In this document: positions 25,763 through 35,822 of the stretch, in pieces
How positions within the stretch are numbered: the first letter of the stretch is position 1
Layout of the letters: each line of letters opens with the position of its first letter
DNA from: Lysobacter sp.
Lineage (GTDB): Bacteria > Pseudomonadota > Gammaproteobacteria > Xanthomonadales > Xanthomonadaceae
Length of the DNA stretch: 64,000 nucleotides
Direction of reading: 5' to 3'
Assembly (NCBI GenBank): GCA_011526085.1
Contig: WYBC01000043.1
Location: forward strand, 1-64,000
The notes under the pieces: model-generated
Told to the model about the DNA's origin: nothing
Database searches by the model: none
The model's input: only the letters and a program-made list of their open reading frames with translations
Made by a program: the position numbers and the translations under genes

Positions 25763-27006
25763 CCCGTCGCAGCATCGAACGTCGTGGCGCCGCCGGCCGC
25801 CGCGCGGATGTCGCCATCGTCGGCGGTGGCGTGGTCGGCGCCGCCTGCGCGCTGGCGTTGGCGCAGCAGGGCCTGCAGGTCGTCCTGATCGAACACGCGG
25901 AGCCACCGGCCTGGTCGGCCGATGCCCCCGATCTGCGCGTCTACGCGTTCGCGCCCGACAACGCCGCGCTGCTCGCATCGCTGGGCGTGTGGGACGCGGT
26001 GACCGCGGCCCGCGCGCATCCGTACCGGCGCATGCGGGTGTGGGATGCGGCCGGCGGTGACGAGCTGCGCTTCGACGCCGATGCCTTCGCGGTGACCCGA
26101 CTCGGCTGGATCGTCGAACACGCGCTGCTGCAGGATCGGCTGTGGGCGGCGCTGCGCAAGTCCGATGTCGTCCTGCGCTGCGGCGCGAAGGTGGTCGAGC
26201 TGGAGCAGGACGCCGGCGACGTGCCCGACGGCATCGCGACGCTCGAACTCGACGATGGCCTGCGCGTCGAAGCGCGGATCGCGATCGCCGCCGACGGCGG
26301 CCGTTCGACCCTGCGCGAACGCGCGGGCATCGCGACGAAGACCGAAGACTACGCGCAGCGCGGCGTGGTCGCCTACGTCGCGACCGAGCGTCCGCATGAA
26401 GACACCGCATGGCAGCGCTTCCTGCCCACCGGGCCGCTGGCGTTCCTGCCGTGCGCGTCATGGCAGGACCCCGCGGATCGGGCGACGAACGTCAGTTCGA
26501 TCGTGTGGACACTGCCCGACGCCGAGGCCTTGCGCGTGGCCGCGCTCGACGATGCGATGTTCGCCGAAGAACTCACCCGCGCCTTCGCGTCGCGTCTCGG
26601 CGATTGCCGCCCGCTGACGCCGCGCGTCGCTTTCCCGCTGCGTCGCCAGCTCGCCGACGCCTACGTCGCCGGTCGCGTGCTCGCCATCGGCGACGCCGCG
26701 CACGTCGTGCATCCGCTGGCGGGGCAGGGCGTGAATCTCGGCCTGCGCGACGTGAGCGCGCTGCGCGACGCCGTCGCCGACGCGCAGTCGCGCAAGGCCG
26801 ACTGGGCCGCCCCGCACCGGCTGCAGCGCTGGGCCCGCGCCCGCCGCAGCGACGCCACCGCCTCCGCCCAGGCCTTCAGCCTCATCAACCGCGTCTTCTC
26901 GAACGATGCCCTCGCGCCGACCCTGCTGCGCGGGCATGCGCTCGGCCTGGTCGGCAGGCTCGCGCCGTTGAACCGGGCGCTGTGGCGGCACGCGGCGGGA
27001 GTGTGA
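25759..27006 (+). CDS. UbiH/UbiI-family FAD-dependent hydroxylase
   Basis: A 415-residue flavin monooxygenase, a paralogue of the gene before it. Motifs: A-I-V-G-G-G-V-V-G-A-A (residues 18-28), A-A-D-G-G-R-S, and G-D-A-A-H-V-V-H-P-L-A-G-Q-G-V-N-L-G. In many gammaproteobacteria ubiH is followed by ubiI/visC, the C5 hydroxylase of ubiquinone synthesis, which is the likeliest identity, but UbiF or another member cannot be excluded from sequence. The start at 25759 overlaps the ubiH stop. Confidence 0.88.
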   Translation: MTRRSIERRGAAGRRADVAIVGGGVVGAACALALAQQGLQVVLIEHAEPPAWSADAPDLRVYAFAPDNAALLASLGVWDAVTAARAHPYRRMRVWDAAGGDELRFDADAFAVTRLGWIVEHALLQDRLWAALRKSDVVLRCGAKVVELEQDAGDVPDGIATLELDDGLRVEARIAIAADGGRSTLRERAGIATKTEDYAQRGVVAYVATERPHEDTAWQRFLPTGPLAFLPCASWQDPADRATNVSSIVWTLPDAEALRVAALDDAMFAEELTRAFASRLGDCRPLTPRVAFPLRRQLADAYVAGRVLAIGDAAHVVHPLAGQGVNLGLRDVSALRDAVADAQSRKADWAAPHRLQRWARARRSDATASAQAFSLINRVFSNDALAPTLLRGHALGLVGRLAPLNRALWRHAAGV

Positions 27007-27200
27007 ACGGTTGAGCGCGATCGATGCCGCCGGCCGTGGACGCCGTGCGGTGTCCGCTCCGCAGGCGGACGCGCGCCGCTGACGTCGCGGGCCGCAGGCG
27101 CTCCGCGAGCGCCGGACATTCGAGTATCGGATCCGCGCGGACAGTCGCCGAACTGTCATATCGGCCCGGCACACTGCATCCATTCGATTATTCTGGAATC

Positions 27201-27542
27201 ATGGAACTCAAAGACGCCACCCTCGCATTGGCCGCCCTCGGGCAGAGCACCCGCCTGTCGGTCTTCCGCCTGCTCGTCGAGGCCGGACGCGACGGCCGGA
27301 TGGCCGGCGAGATCGCCGAGCGCCTGTCGCTGCCGGGGGCGACGCTGTCCTTCCATCTCAAGGAGCTCGTCGCGGCGGGCCTGATCCAGGGCGAACAGCG
27401 CGGACGCCAGATCTGCTACCGCGCGCACTTCGAGGCGATGAATGCCCTGATCGATTTCCTGACCCACAACTGCTGCGCCGGCGATCCCGATGCGGAATGC
27501 CTGCCGTCGGTGCCCGCCGCGGGCAAGGGCTGCCGGCCGTGA
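27201..27542 (+). CDS. arsR: ArsR-family arsenic-responsive repressor
   Basis: A 113-residue winged-helix repressor. The DNA-binding helix region spans about 30-75 (A-G-E-I-A-E-R-L, then [10 protein letters not shown]). A cysteine cluster at the C-terminus (H-N-C-C-A-G and E-C-L-P, then G-K-G-C) is suited to As(III) or similar thiophilic binding, unlike the classical ELCVC site of plasmid ArsR, which is absent. The start at 27201 was chosen for the family N-terminus [10 protein letters not shown]. It precedes the GAPDH and ArsJ genes in the same direction and should repress them. Confidence 0.92.
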   Translation: MELKDATLALAALGQSTRLSVFRLLVEAGRDGRMAGEIAERLSLPGATLSFHLKELVAAGLIQGEQRGRQICYRAHFEAMNALIDFLTHNCCAGDPDAECLPSVPAAGKGCRP

Positions 27543-27636
27543 GCGTGCCGTTGCTCACGTGCGCTACGACGCCCGATCGCCGCCGCACCCTCGAACCCTT
27601 CAGATGGTTCCATCCCCCAACCCTGGACATCCGCTC

Positions 27637-28641
27637 ATGACCCTTCGTGTCGGCATCAACGGCTTCGGCCGCATGGGACGACTGACGCTGCGCGCCGCCT
27701 GGGGCGACCCCGCGCTCACGTTCGCCCGCATCAACGATCCCGCGGGCGATGCGGCGACGCTCGCGCACCTGCTGAATTTCGATTCGGTGCACGGGCGCTG
27801 GCGCCATGAAGCCATGCACGATGGCGATGCGCTCGTCATCGACGGCATCCGCATCCCGGTCACCCGCAACAAGGACATCGCCGCGACCGACTGGTCGGGA
27901 TGCGATGTGGTGATCGAGGCCTCCGGAAAATTCCGCAAGCCGGACGTGCTGCAGCCGTATCTGGACCAGGGCGTGAAGCGCGTCGTCGTGACCGCGCCGG
28001 TGAAATCGGCGGGCGCGCTGGACGTGGTGGTGGGCGTGAATCATCAGCGTTTCGATCCCGCGCGGCATCGCATCGTCTCGGCCGCGTCCTGCACCACCAA
28101 TTGCCTCGCGCCGGTGGTGAAGGTCATCCATGAAGCGCTCGGCATCCGCCACGGCAGCCTGACCACGATCCACAGCCTCACCAACACCCAGGTCATCGTC
28201 GATGCGCCGCACAAGGACCTGCGGCGGGCGCGGTCCTGCGGCAGCAGCCTGATTCCGACCTCGACCGGCTCGGCGACCGCCATCGCCGAAATTTTTCCGG
28301 AACTGAAGGGGCGGCTCAACGGGCATGCGGTGCGGGTGCCGCTGACCAACGCGTCGTTGACCGACTGCGTGTTCGAGGTCGAGCGCGCGACGACCGTCGA
28401 GGAGGTCAACGCCCTGCTGCAGGCGGCGTCCGAAGGCGAACTGAAGGGGATTCTCGGCTATGAGACGCGGCCGCTGGTGTCGATCGACTTCCTGACCGAT
28501 CCGCGCTCCAGCATCGTCGATGCCCTGTCGACGATGGTGATCAACGGCACCCAGGTGAAGATCTATGCCTGGTACGACAACGAATGGGGCTACGTGAATC
28601 GCACCGCCGAACTCGTGCGGCTGGTCGGCCGGGCAGGCTGA
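27637..28641 (+). CDS. ArsJ-associated glyceraldehyde-3-phosphate dehydrogenase
   Basis: A 334-residue GAPDH. The NAD-binding N-terminus is N-G-F-G-R-M-G-R; the catalytic cysteine lies in [11 protein letters not shown], with the usual C-terminal N-E-W-G-Y. In arsR-gapdh-arsJ operons this enzyme uses arsenate in place of phosphate and makes 1-arseno-3-phosphoglycerate, which ArsJ exports. Lying four bases upstream of arsJ and just after arsR, it should be that specialised copy rather than the glycolytic one. An ATG at 27604 is possible, but 27637 matches the family start. Confidence 0.93.
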   Translation: MTLRVGINGFGRMGRLTLRAAWGDPALTFARINDPAGDAATLAHLLNFDSVHGRWRHEAMHDGDALVIDGIRIPVTRNKDIAATDWSGCDVVIEASGKFRKPDVLQPYLDQGVKRVVVTAPVKSAGALDVVVGVNHQRFDPARHRIVSAASCTTNCLAPVVKVIHEALGIRHGSLTTIHSLTNTQVIVDAPHKDLRRARSCGSSLIPTSTGSATAIAEIFPELKGRLNGHAVRVPLTNASLTDCVFEVERATTVEEVNALLQAASEGELKGILGYETRPLVSIDFLTDPRSSIVDALSTMVINGTQVKIYAWYDNEWGYVNRTAELVRLVGRAG

Positions 28642-28645
28642 TCGC

Positions 28646-29872
28646 ATGCGGTCGCGGCTCTCCACGACAGGCGTTTCGCCCGACGTTCGCCAGTATCTGC
28701 TGATCACCGGCAACTATTGGGCGTTCACGCTCACCGACGGCGCGCTGCGCATGCTCGTGGTGCTGCATTTCCATGCGCTGGGATACAGCCCGCTGCAGGT
28801 CGCGATGCTGTTCCTGTTCTACGAAGTGTTCGGCGTCGTCACCAATCTGGTCGGCGGCTGGCTGGGCGCGCGCCTCGGCCTGAATCGCACGATGAACATC
28901 GGTCTGGCGATGCAGGTCGTGGCGCTGGCGATGCTGCTGGTGCCCGGTGCGTGGCTGACCGTATCGTGGGTGATGTCGGCCCAGGCGCTGTCGGGCATCG
29001 CCAAGGACCTCAACAAGATGAGCGCCAAGAGCAGCATCAAACTGCTGGTGCCGGGCGACCGGCAGGGTGCGCTGTATCGATGGGTCGCCGCGCTCACCGG
29101 ATCGAAGAACGCGCTGAAAGGCGTCGGGTTTTTCCTCGGTGGCGCGTTGCTGACCACGGTGGGATTCGCACCGGCCGTGGCGATCATGGCCGGCGCGCTG
29201 CTGGTGGTCTGGCTGCTCAGCCTGATGCTGTTGAAGCGCGATCTCGGCAAGGCCAAGGCCAAACCGAAGTTCCGCGACCTGTTTTCGAAGAGCCGCGCGA
29301 TCAATCTGCTGTCGGCGGCGCGTCTGTGCCTGTTCGGCGCGCGCGACGTGTGGTTCGTGGTGGCGTTGCCGGTGTTCCTGTCGACGTCGCTGGGCTGGGA
29401 TTTCTGGCAGGTGGGCGGATTTCTCGCCGCATGGATCATCGGTTACGGCATCGTGCAGTCGATCGCGCCGCATGTCACCGGTCGCCGCGGCGGCCGATTG
29501 CCGGATGGCCGCGCGGCCTTCGTCTGGGCGCTGGCGCTGGCGACGATCCCCGCGGCGATGGCGATCCTGCTGACGCAGGATGCGCCGGCGCAGTCCGTTC
29601 TCGTCGCGGGTCTGACGATCTTCGGCGTGCTGTTCGCGATCAATTCGTCGATGCACAGCTATCTGATCGTGAGCTACGCTGCCGAGGATGGTGTCTCGCT
29701 GGATGTCGGCTTCTATTACATGGCGAACGCGATGGGCCGTCTGCTCGGGACGGTGTTGTCCGGCTGGTTGTTCCAGTCGTACGGACTGGCGATGTGCCTT
29801 GCCGTCTCCGCGGGCCTGGTCGCGGTCGCGGCGCTCGTGTCGGTGTTCCTTCCGCGGCATGGGGCGCCCTGA
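28646..29872 (+). CDS. arsJ: Organoarsenical efflux MFS transporter ArsJ
   Basis: A 408-residue major-facilitator protein with about 12 membrane helices. The N-terminal Y-L-L-I-T-G-N-Y-W-A-F-T-L-T-D-G-A-L-R-M is characteristic of ArsJ, and so is S-G-I-A-K-D-L-N-K-M-S-A-K-S-S. It expels 1-arseno-3-phosphoglycerate made by the partner GAPDH; the product then breaks down outside, so the pair works as arsenate efflux without arsenate reduction. No arsC, arsB or arsM is visible nearby. Confidence 0.94.
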   Translation: MRSRLSTTGVSPDVRQYLLITGNYWAFTLTDGALRMLVVLHFHALGYSPLQVAMLFLFYEVFGVVTNLVGGWLGARLGLNRTMNIGLAMQVVALAMLLVPGAWLTVSWVMSAQALSGIAKDLNKMSAKSSIKLLVPGDRQGALYRWVAALTGSKNALKGVGFFLGGALLTTVGFAPAVAIMAGALLVVWLLSLMLLKRDLGKAKAKPKFRDLFSKSRAINLLSAARLCLFGARDVWFVVALPVFLSTSLGWDFWQVGGFLAAWIIGYGIVQSIAPHVTGRRGGRLPDGRAAFVWALALATIPAAMAILLTQDAPAQSVLVAGLTIFGVLFAINSSMHSYLIVSYAAEDGVSLDVGFYYMANAMGRLLGTVLSGWLFQSYGLAMCLAVSAGLVAVAALVSVFLPRHGAP

Positions 29873-29971
29873 GGGCCATTGCCGCTGTGACGGAACGCAG
29901 GGCGGGTTCGACATCCCCGCGCCCCGCGCGCATGATCCGCAGCCTCGTCCTCCGTCGCACCGCCCGGCCCA

Positions 29972-30751
29972 ATGATCCTGCACTGGTCCTTCGATCCCGT
30001 CCTGTTCTCGCTCGGTCCGCTGACGGTGCGCTGGTACGGGCTGTTGTTCGTCGGCGGCTTCTTCGCCGGGCAGTTGCTGCTGGCGCGGATGTTCAAGGCC
30101 GAAGGCGTGGCGCCGGGGCAGGCGGAGCGGCTGCTGGTGTACGCGCTGCTGGGCAGCATCGTCGGTGCGCGCCTCGTGCATTGCGTGTTCTACGAGCCGG
30201 CGTATTACCTGTCCAACCCGCTCGCGATCCTGCGCATCTGGGAAGGTGGGCTGGCCAGCCATGGTGGCCTGATCGGTCTGGTGGTCGGCCTGTGGCTGGC
30301 CCGCCGCGGCGCGCAGCCGCCGTTGCCGCTGCCATGGCTGTTCGATCGCGTGTCGATGCCGGCGATGGTGGCCGCGGTGTGCATCCGGGTCGCGAACTTC
30401 CTCAATTCCGAGATCGTCGGCGAGCCGACCGGCGGCGCATGGGGCGTGGTGTTCGAGGCGATCGATGGCGTGCCGCGGCATCCCGCGCAGTTGTACGAAG
30501 CGGCGGCCTATGCGCTGATTTTCGTCGTGCTGACCGTGGTCTACCGGCATTTCGCGCGCAAACCGCCGGTCTGGCTGCTGACCGGACTGTCTTTGCTGCT
30601 GGCGTTCTCCGCGCGGATCGTCATCGAGTTCTTCAAGACCCCACAGGCCGCCTATGAAGCCGGTCAGGCGTTCAGCGTCGGCCAGTGGCTGAGCCTGCCG
30701 TTCGTGCTGTTGGGGCTGGTGCTGGTGGTGCGGGCGCTGCGACGGCGCTGA
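29972..30751 (+). CDS. Second Lgt paralogue, prolipoprotein diacylglyceryl transferase-like
   Basis: A 259-residue integral membrane protein of the Lgt family, distinct from the lgt at 12035. Kept motifs include W-Y-G-L-L-F, A-S-H-G-G-L-I-G (active-site His), I-R-V-A-N-F-L-N-S-E-I-V-G (signature) and A-R-I-V-I-E-F-F-K. The wording E-P-A-Y-Y-L-S-N-P-L-A-I-L-R-I-W-E-G-G-L and H-P-A-Q-L-Y-E-A-A-A-Y is, as I recall, more like Bacteroidota Lgt than the proteobacterial one. It begins 100 bases after arsJ and is not an overlap. It may lipidate special substrates, be a transferred spare copy, or have a new acceptor. Confidence 0.85.
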   Translation: MILHWSFDPVLFSLGPLTVRWYGLLFVGGFFAGQLLLARMFKAEGVAPGQAERLLVYALLGSIVGARLVHCVFYEPAYYLSNPLAILRIWEGGLASHGGLIGLVVGLWLARRGAQPPLPLPWLFDRVSMPAMVAAVCIRVANFLNSEIVGEPTGGAWGVVFEAIDGVPRHPAQLYEAAAYALIFVVLTVVYRHFARKPPVWLLTGLSLLLAFSARIVIEFFKTPQAAYEAGQAFSVGQWLSLPFVLLGLVLVVRALRRR

Positions 30752-30816
30752 AGCGCGCTGCCATGCGGTGCATCCGCTATGCTGCAGATCGTCCCACCAT
30801 CCAGGGGAACACCAGA

Positions 30817-31218
30817 ATGCCGCTTCCGGATCCGTTCCATCGTTTCCTTCGGACCGTCGCGCTTGCGGCATCGCTGTCGTTGTCCGCCTGTGTCGGCGGC
30901 GACGGCCCCGTGCGCTACAGCGGCACCACCCTGATCGTGCAGGGCACGGAATACGAACGCAGCCGCGACAAGGATTACGACAGTCTCTGGGGCCAGGGCG
31001 CCGTGCTGGTGACGCCGCGACCCGGGCGCGAAGCCGAGGTGGACGCCCTGCTCAAGGAATTCTCGTTGACGGTGATTCCCAAAGCGCCGGCGACGCCGGG
31101 CATGCCGGTGACCGTCGCCGTGCCGGTCGGATTCGAGGAGCAATGGGCCACCGCGCTGTCGGCGCAGGCCAGCGTGCTCACCACCGCGAACGAAGATCCG
31201 ACGATCGACAGGCCCTGA
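30817..31218 (+). CDS. Small putative lipoprotein
   Basis: A 133-residue exported protein with a lipobox L-S-A-C at Cys25 and an N-terminal region that is basic then hydrophobic. The mature 108 residues show alternating beta and helical segments; no domain is recognised. A good AGGGGA lies about 9 bases before the ATG. It follows the second lgt by 65 bases in the same direction and could be one of its substrates, but that is only a guess. Confidence 0.65.
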   Translation: MPLPDPFHRFLRTVALAASLSLSACVGGDGPVRYSGTTLIVQGTEYERSRDKDYDSLWGQGAVLVTPRPGREAEVDALLKEFSLTVIPKAPATPGMPVTVAVPVGFEEQWATALSAQASVLTTANEDPTIDRP

Positions 31219-31233
31219 GCGGGCGAGGCGCGA

Positions 31234-31977
31234 TCACGCGCTCTTCGCCAGTTCGCTCCAGTCTTCGTGCAGGCCGCATTCGCGCTTGAGGCCGAAGAAA
31301 CGGGTGTCTTCCTCGTTCATGCCGTCTTCCAGCCGCCGCGTGGTGTGGATGTCGCCGATCGAGACGTAGCCTTCGTGCCACAGCGGGTGATAGGGCAGAT
31401 TGTTGGTTTCGAGGTATTTCCAGACGTCGCGGTCGGTCCAGTCGGCGATGGGGTGCAGCTTCCAGCGGCCGTCGCGCAGTTCGAGGAAATCGATCGCGGC
31501 GCGGCTGCTGGACTGGGTGCGGCGCAGGCCGGCGATCCAGGTGCGCACGCCGAGTTCGCGCAGGGCGCGCTGCATCGGTTCGACCTTGCGCAGCTGGTTG
31601 TAGCGCTGGATGCCTTCGACGCCGTTCTCCCACAGTTTGCCGTGGCGCGCTTCCATCCACGCGATGCCGACCTGCGGCCGGTAGACCTTGAGGTTCAGCG
31701 ACAGGCGTTCGGTGAGTTCGTCGATGAAGCGGTAGGTTTCCGGGAACAGATAGCCGGTATCGACGACGATCACCGGGATGTCCGCCTTGACCTGCGTGCT
31801 CATGTGCAGCGCGACCGCGGCCTGCGCGCCGAAGCTCGACGAGACCGCGTGATGGCCGGCCAGATGTTCGACCGCCCAGGCGACGCGCGCTTCGGCGCTG
31901 CGGGCGCCAAGCCACTGGTTGAGTTCGGCGAGCGCCTGCGGCGATTCGGCGGCGGTAACGGGGTCTGGAAGGCTCAT
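31234..31977 (-). CDS. cysH: Phosphoadenosine phosphosulfate reductase
   Basis: A 247-residue PAPS reductase that makes sulfite from PAPS with thioredoxin. Family landmarks: [26 protein letters not shown] and the C-terminal catalytic cysteine in R-E-C-G-L-H. No APS-type Cys-Cys cluster is present, so it uses PAPS, consistent with the CysC domain encoded nearby. The start overlaps the cysI stop by ATGA. Confidence 0.96.
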   Translation of the reverse strand: MSLPDPVTAAESPQALAELNQWLGARSAEARVAWAVEHLAGHHAVSSSFGAQAAVALHMSTQVKADIPVIVVDTGYLFPETYRFIDELTERLSLNLKVYRPQVGIAWMEARHGKLWENGVEGIQRYNQLRKVEPMQRALRELGVRTWIAGLRRTQSSSRAAIDFLELRDGRWKLHPIADWTDRDVWKYLETNNLPYHPLWHEGYVSIGDIHTTRRLEDGMNEEDTRFFGLKRECGLHEDWSELAKSA

Positions 31978-33716
31978 GCGACCAACTCCAATGGCAGCGT
32001 CCGGCTGCCGGTACTGTCGATGGAAACGATGCCGCCGCGGACGAGGAAATCGCCGAAGCGTTCGCCCGGTTCGCGTTCGCCGGCGTAGCGCCGGAACAGC
32101 GGGTCGAGCGTGTCGAGAATGGTGGTTTCGTCGATGTTCTCGCGGTAGAGCGTGTTGAGGCGCTGGCCGCGGTGATCCGCGCCGATCATCAGGTTGTAGC
32201 GGCCCGGAGCCTTGCCGACCAGCGCGATCTCGCCGAGGTACGGCCGCGAGCAGCCGTTCGGGCAACCGCTCAGGCGGATGTGCAGATCGGCGCCGTCGAG
32301 GCCATGCTTCGCCAGCAGCGCGTCGATGCGGTCGACGAAGGCGGGCAGATAGCGCTCGGCTTCGGCCATCGCCAGGCCGCAGGTCGGCAGGGCGACGCAG
32401 GCCAGGGCCGCCTTGCGCACCGGCGATGCGGCGACGTGGGTGTCGAGGCCGTACTCGCGCACCAGCGCATCGACGATGTCGCGCTGGGCCGCGTCGAGAT
32501 TCGCGATCAGCAGGTTCTGGTTCGCGGTGAGGCGGAATTCCGGCGCCGCGCCGACGGCCCGGTCGTGTTCGACGTCGAGCGCGCGCGCGATCTCGCGCAG
32601 GCCGCTGAGATGGCGCAGACCGTCGCGGTCCCAGATCCGGCCGGCGATGATCCGCAGGTTGAGATGCCACAGGCCGTCGTCGCCCATGCTGTCGTCGCTC
32701 TGGGACCAGCCGAAGGTATCGGTGTTGTGGTCGAACGCGAACGCGCGCGCCGGTGCGAACGTCAGGCCTGCGCGACGCTCCACTTCGGCCTTGAACGCGT
32801 CCAGGCCGCGATCGTCGATGGTGTACTTCAGCCGGGCGCGCTTGCGCACCGCGCGGTTGCCCCAGTCGCGCTGGGTGGTGACCACCGCTTCGCCGACCGC
32901 GATCACCTGCTCCGGCGTGATGAAGCCGATGACGTTGGCGACCCGCGGATAGGTTTCGGGGTCGCCGTGGGTCGCGCCCATGCCGCCGCCGACGCTGACG
33001 TTGTAGCCGGCGAGCCTGCCGTCATCGATCACGGCGATGTAGCCGAGATCCTGCGCGAACACGTCGATGTCGTTCGACGGCGGCACCGCGAAGCCGATCT
33101 TGAACTTGCGCGGCAGGTAGAGCGCGCCGTAGATCGGTTCTTCTTCTTCGCCGCTGCCGGCGACCTTCTCTTCGTCGAGCCAGATTTCGTAGTAGGCGCG
33201 GCTGTTGGGCAGCAGATGCTTCGACAGCGCTTCGGCCTGCGCCTGCACCGTGGTGTGCACCTGCGAGAGGTAGGGATTGGCGGCGACCGCGATGTTGCGA
33301 TTGACGTCGCCGCAGGCGGCGAGAGTGTCGATCAGCGCGGCGTTGATCGCCTGCATCGTCTTCTTCAGATCGCGCTTGATCACGCCGTGGAACTGGAACG
33401 CCTGGCGGGTGGTCACGCGCAGGCCGCGCTCGGCCCAGGTGGTCGCGATCGCGTCGAGTTTCAGCCACTGCGCCGGCGTCACCACGCCGCCCGGGGTGCG
33501 GGTGCGGATCATGAACGAGAAGTCGGGCTCCAGCTTCTGGCGGCGGCGCTCGTCGCGCACGTCGCGGTCGTCCTGCTGGTAGCTGCCGTGGTACTTGATC
33601 AGGGTCTGGTCGTCTTCGGCCAGCGCGCCGGTGATCTGGTTCGCGAGCGACGCCACCAGCGTGCCGCGGAGGCGGCCGCTCTGGCGTTTGATGTCTTCGA
33701 CCGAATGCGCGCTCAT
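31974..33716 (-). CDS. cysI: Sulfite reductase hemoprotein beta-component
   Basis: A 580-residue CysI that reduces sulfite to sulfide with siroheme and a [4Fe-4S] cluster, fed by the CysJ flavoprotein. Motifs: [10 protein letters not shown], the cluster segments L-P-T-C-G-L-A and [11 protein letters not shown], and G-G-G-M-G. The length is that of the E. coli enzyme. One base separates it from the cysJ stop, and it overlaps cysH downstream. Confidence 0.97.
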   Translation of the reverse strand: MSAHSVEDIKRQSGRLRGTLVASLANQITGALAEDDQTLIKYHGSYQQDDRDVRDERRRQKLEPDFSFMIRTRTPGGVVTPAQWLKLDAIATTWAERGLRVTTRQAFQFHGVIKRDLKKTMQAINAALIDTLAACGDVNRNIAVAANPYLSQVHTTVQAQAEALSKHLLPNSRAYYEIWLDEEKVAGSGEEEEPIYGALYLPRKFKIGFAVPPSNDIDVFAQDLGYIAVIDDGRLAGYNVSVGGGMGATHGDPETYPRVANVIGFITPEQVIAVGEAVVTTQRDWGNRAVRKRARLKYTIDDRGLDAFKAEVERRAGLTFAPARAFAFDHNTDTFGWSQSDDSMGDDGLWHLNLRIIAGRIWDRDGLRHLSGLREIARALDVEHDRAVGAAPEFRLTANQNLLIANLDAAQRDIVDALVREYGLDTHVAASPVRKAALACVALPTCGLAMAEAERYLPAFVDRIDALLAKHGLDGADLHIRLSGCPNGCSRPYLGEIALVGKAPGRYNLMIGADHRGQRLNTLYRENIDETTILDTLDPLFRRYAGEREPGERFGDFLVRGGIVSIDSTGSRTLPLELVA

Positions 33717-33717
33717 C

Positions 33718-35598
33718 TCAGTACACGTCCCGCGCGTAGCGGCCCTGCGCCTGCAGCGCGTTGAGGTAGTCCGCGGCGTCCTCGGCGGACTTGCCGCCGT
33801 GGGTGGCGATGGCGTCGAGCAGCGCCGCGTGCACGTCCTTGGCCATGCGGGTGGCGTCGCCGCAGACGTAGAGGTGCGCGCCGTTCTCCAGCCAGGCGAA
33901 GAGTTCGCGGCCGTGCTCGCGCAGCTTGTGCTGCACGTAGACCTTCTGCGCCTGATCGCGCGAGAACGCCAGGTCGAGGCGGTGCAGGCTGCCGCGCTTC
34001 AGCGCGTCCTGCCATTCGACCTGGTAGAGGAAATCGGTGCGCGCGTGCGGGTTGCCGAACAGCAACCAGTTGCGGCCGCTGGCGCCAGCGGTCATCGGAC
34101 GCGTGACTTCGCGCTCCTGCACGAAGCCGCGGAACGGGGCGACGCCGGTGCCGGGGCCGATCATGATCACGTCGCGCGACGCGTCCGCCGGCAGGCGGAA
34201 GCGCTCGTTGCGTTCGATGAACACCGGCAGCGATGCGCCTTCCTCGCGGGTGGCAAGATGGTGCGAGCCCGCGCCCCAACGCAGCGCGTCGCCGTGAAGA
34301 TATTCGACGTGGGCGACGGTGAGATGCGCTTCGTCGCCGACGGCCTTGCGGCTGGAGGCGATGGAATACAGCCGCGGCTGCAGCGGGCGCAGCGCTTCGA
34401 CCAGCTGTTCGGCGGTCCACGCGCCGGGATGTTCGCGCAGCAGATCGATGACCTGGGAGCCGGCCATCAGCGCGGCGAGGCCTTCGCGCTGGTCGGGCGC
34501 CAGCAGGCGGTTGAGATCTTCGCTGCCGGCGTGGGCGGCGTGGGTGGCGACGAACGGGCGGCTGAGGCGGGTGATCTCGCGCTTGCGGCCGAGCCATTCG
34601 CGCAGCGGCAGGGTGTCGGTGCCGAGGGTGACCGGCGCGTCGGCGTCGAGGTCGAGCGCCTCGGCCATGGCCTGCACCAGCGCCGGCGGGTTCTCGATCC
34701 ATACGCCCAGCGCGTCGCCGGGCTCGTAGTCGAGGCCGCTGTCGGCCAGCGACAGTTCCAGGTGGCGGACATCCCTGTAGGGGGCCGCCTTGTCGGAACC
34801 GCGGCCGCTGATCGGCAGGTTCGCCAGCAGTTCGGCGGCGAACGGGCGCTCGCGGGTCCACGCGGCCGGGGCCGGCGCATGCGGGCGCAGCGGGGTCACG
34901 CTGGCGAGGGTCAAAGCGGGCGACTTGGCCTTCAGCGCATCCTTCGCTTCGGCGAACAGCGTCGCCGACCACGGGGCGGCCACGGTGTCGATATCGAGGT
35001 CGGCGTCGCCGCGGGCGATCCAGCGCTGTGCACCGAGGGCTTCGAAGCGGGCGTCGAGACGCTGGCCGATGGCGCAGAACTGCGGGTAGCTGGAATCGCC
35101 GAGACCGAGCACCGCATAGCGCAGCTGCGGCAGTTTCGGGGCGCGCTTGCCGTCGATGAATTCGACCAGCGCGCGGGCGTCGTCCGGCGGATCGCCGTCG
35201 CCCTGGGTGCTGATGACGATCGCGAGGAAGCGCTCGTCCTTGAGCTCCCGAGTCGGATACGCATCGGCGCGCAGCAGGCGCACCGGAAGGCCTTCGCCTT
35301 CGAATTTCGCGACCAGCGCCTCGGCTACGCGGCGGGCATTGCCGGTCTGGCTGCCGTAGACCACGGTCAGGCGGCCGCGCTCCGCGGCGTCGGCGGCGGT
35401 GTCGGCCGGCGCATGCACGGGGGCCACTGCGACCGCACCGCCCTGGGCGCGGGCCAGGCCGGCGGCATAGCCGGACAGCCACCACAGCCCGGCGCTGTCC
35501 AGGCTCTCGGTCAGCCGGGCGATCTGGGCGCCGGTCTCGGCGGCGATCGGCGACTGTGCGGGGAAGGCGTGGGTCGCGGCGGGCTGGGCAGGGGACAT
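33718..35598 (-). CDS. cysJ: Sulfite reductase flavoprotein alpha-component
   Basis: A 626-residue diflavin reductase that passes NADPH electrons through FAD and FMN to CysI. The flavodoxin domain (about 75-215) has [10 protein letters not shown], followed by the FAD domain (R-L-Y-S-I-A-S-S, about 400) and the NADPH domain ([10 protein letters not shown]). It ends in R-Y-A-R-D-V-Y with the stacking aromatic. The start at 35598 opens the family N-terminus M-S-P-A-Q. It begins the cysJIH operon. Confidence 0.97.
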   Translation of the reverse strand: MSPAQPAATHAFPAQSPIAAETGAQIARLTESLDSAGLWWLSGYAAGLARAQGGAVAVAPVHAPADTAADAAERGRLTVVYGSQTGNARRVAEALVAKFEGEGLPVRLLRADAYPTRELKDERFLAIVISTQGDGDPPDDARALVEFIDGKRAPKLPQLRYAVLGLGDSSYPQFCAIGQRLDARFEALGAQRWIARGDADLDIDTVAAPWSATLFAEAKDALKAKSPALTLASVTPLRPHAPAPAAWTRERPFAAELLANLPISGRGSDKAAPYRDVRHLELSLADSGLDYEPGDALGVWIENPPALVQAMAEALDLDADAPVTLGTDTLPLREWLGRKREITRLSRPFVATHAAHAGSEDLNRLLAPDQREGLAALMAGSQVIDLLREHPGAWTAEQLVEALRPLQPRLYSIASSRKAVGDEAHLTVAHVEYLHGDALRWGAGSHHLATREEGASLPVFIERNERFRLPADASRDVIMIGPGTGVAPFRGFVQEREVTRPMTAGASGRNWLLFGNPHARTDFLYQVEWQDALKRGSLHRLDLAFSRDQAQKVYVQHKLREHGRELFAWLENGAHLYVCGDATRMAKDVHAALLDAIATHGGKSAEDAADYLNALQAQGRYARDVY

Positions 35599-35822
35599 GG
35601 CGGGGTCTGCTGTCCGGGTGGAAGGACGGGAGCTCAGCCTAGGCCTGGCCCATACGGTGCGGAAAGGAGCGGTCGTTATGCGCTTATGCCCGGCTGCACT
35701 TTCAGCCTCGGGAGCGCTCCCCGATACTGCAGGTCCGTTGCGGAGCGGTGCCGCGACGATCCGTCGACCGCGCCGGAGGCCCCGTCGCCGTCGCCCGGCA
35801 CGCCAAGCACACACAGGACATC

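Noticed and set aside
27637-28641. Housekeeping glycolytic gapA
   Set aside because: Its place between arsR and arsJ, four bases from arsJ, marks it as the arsenate-dedicated paralogue.
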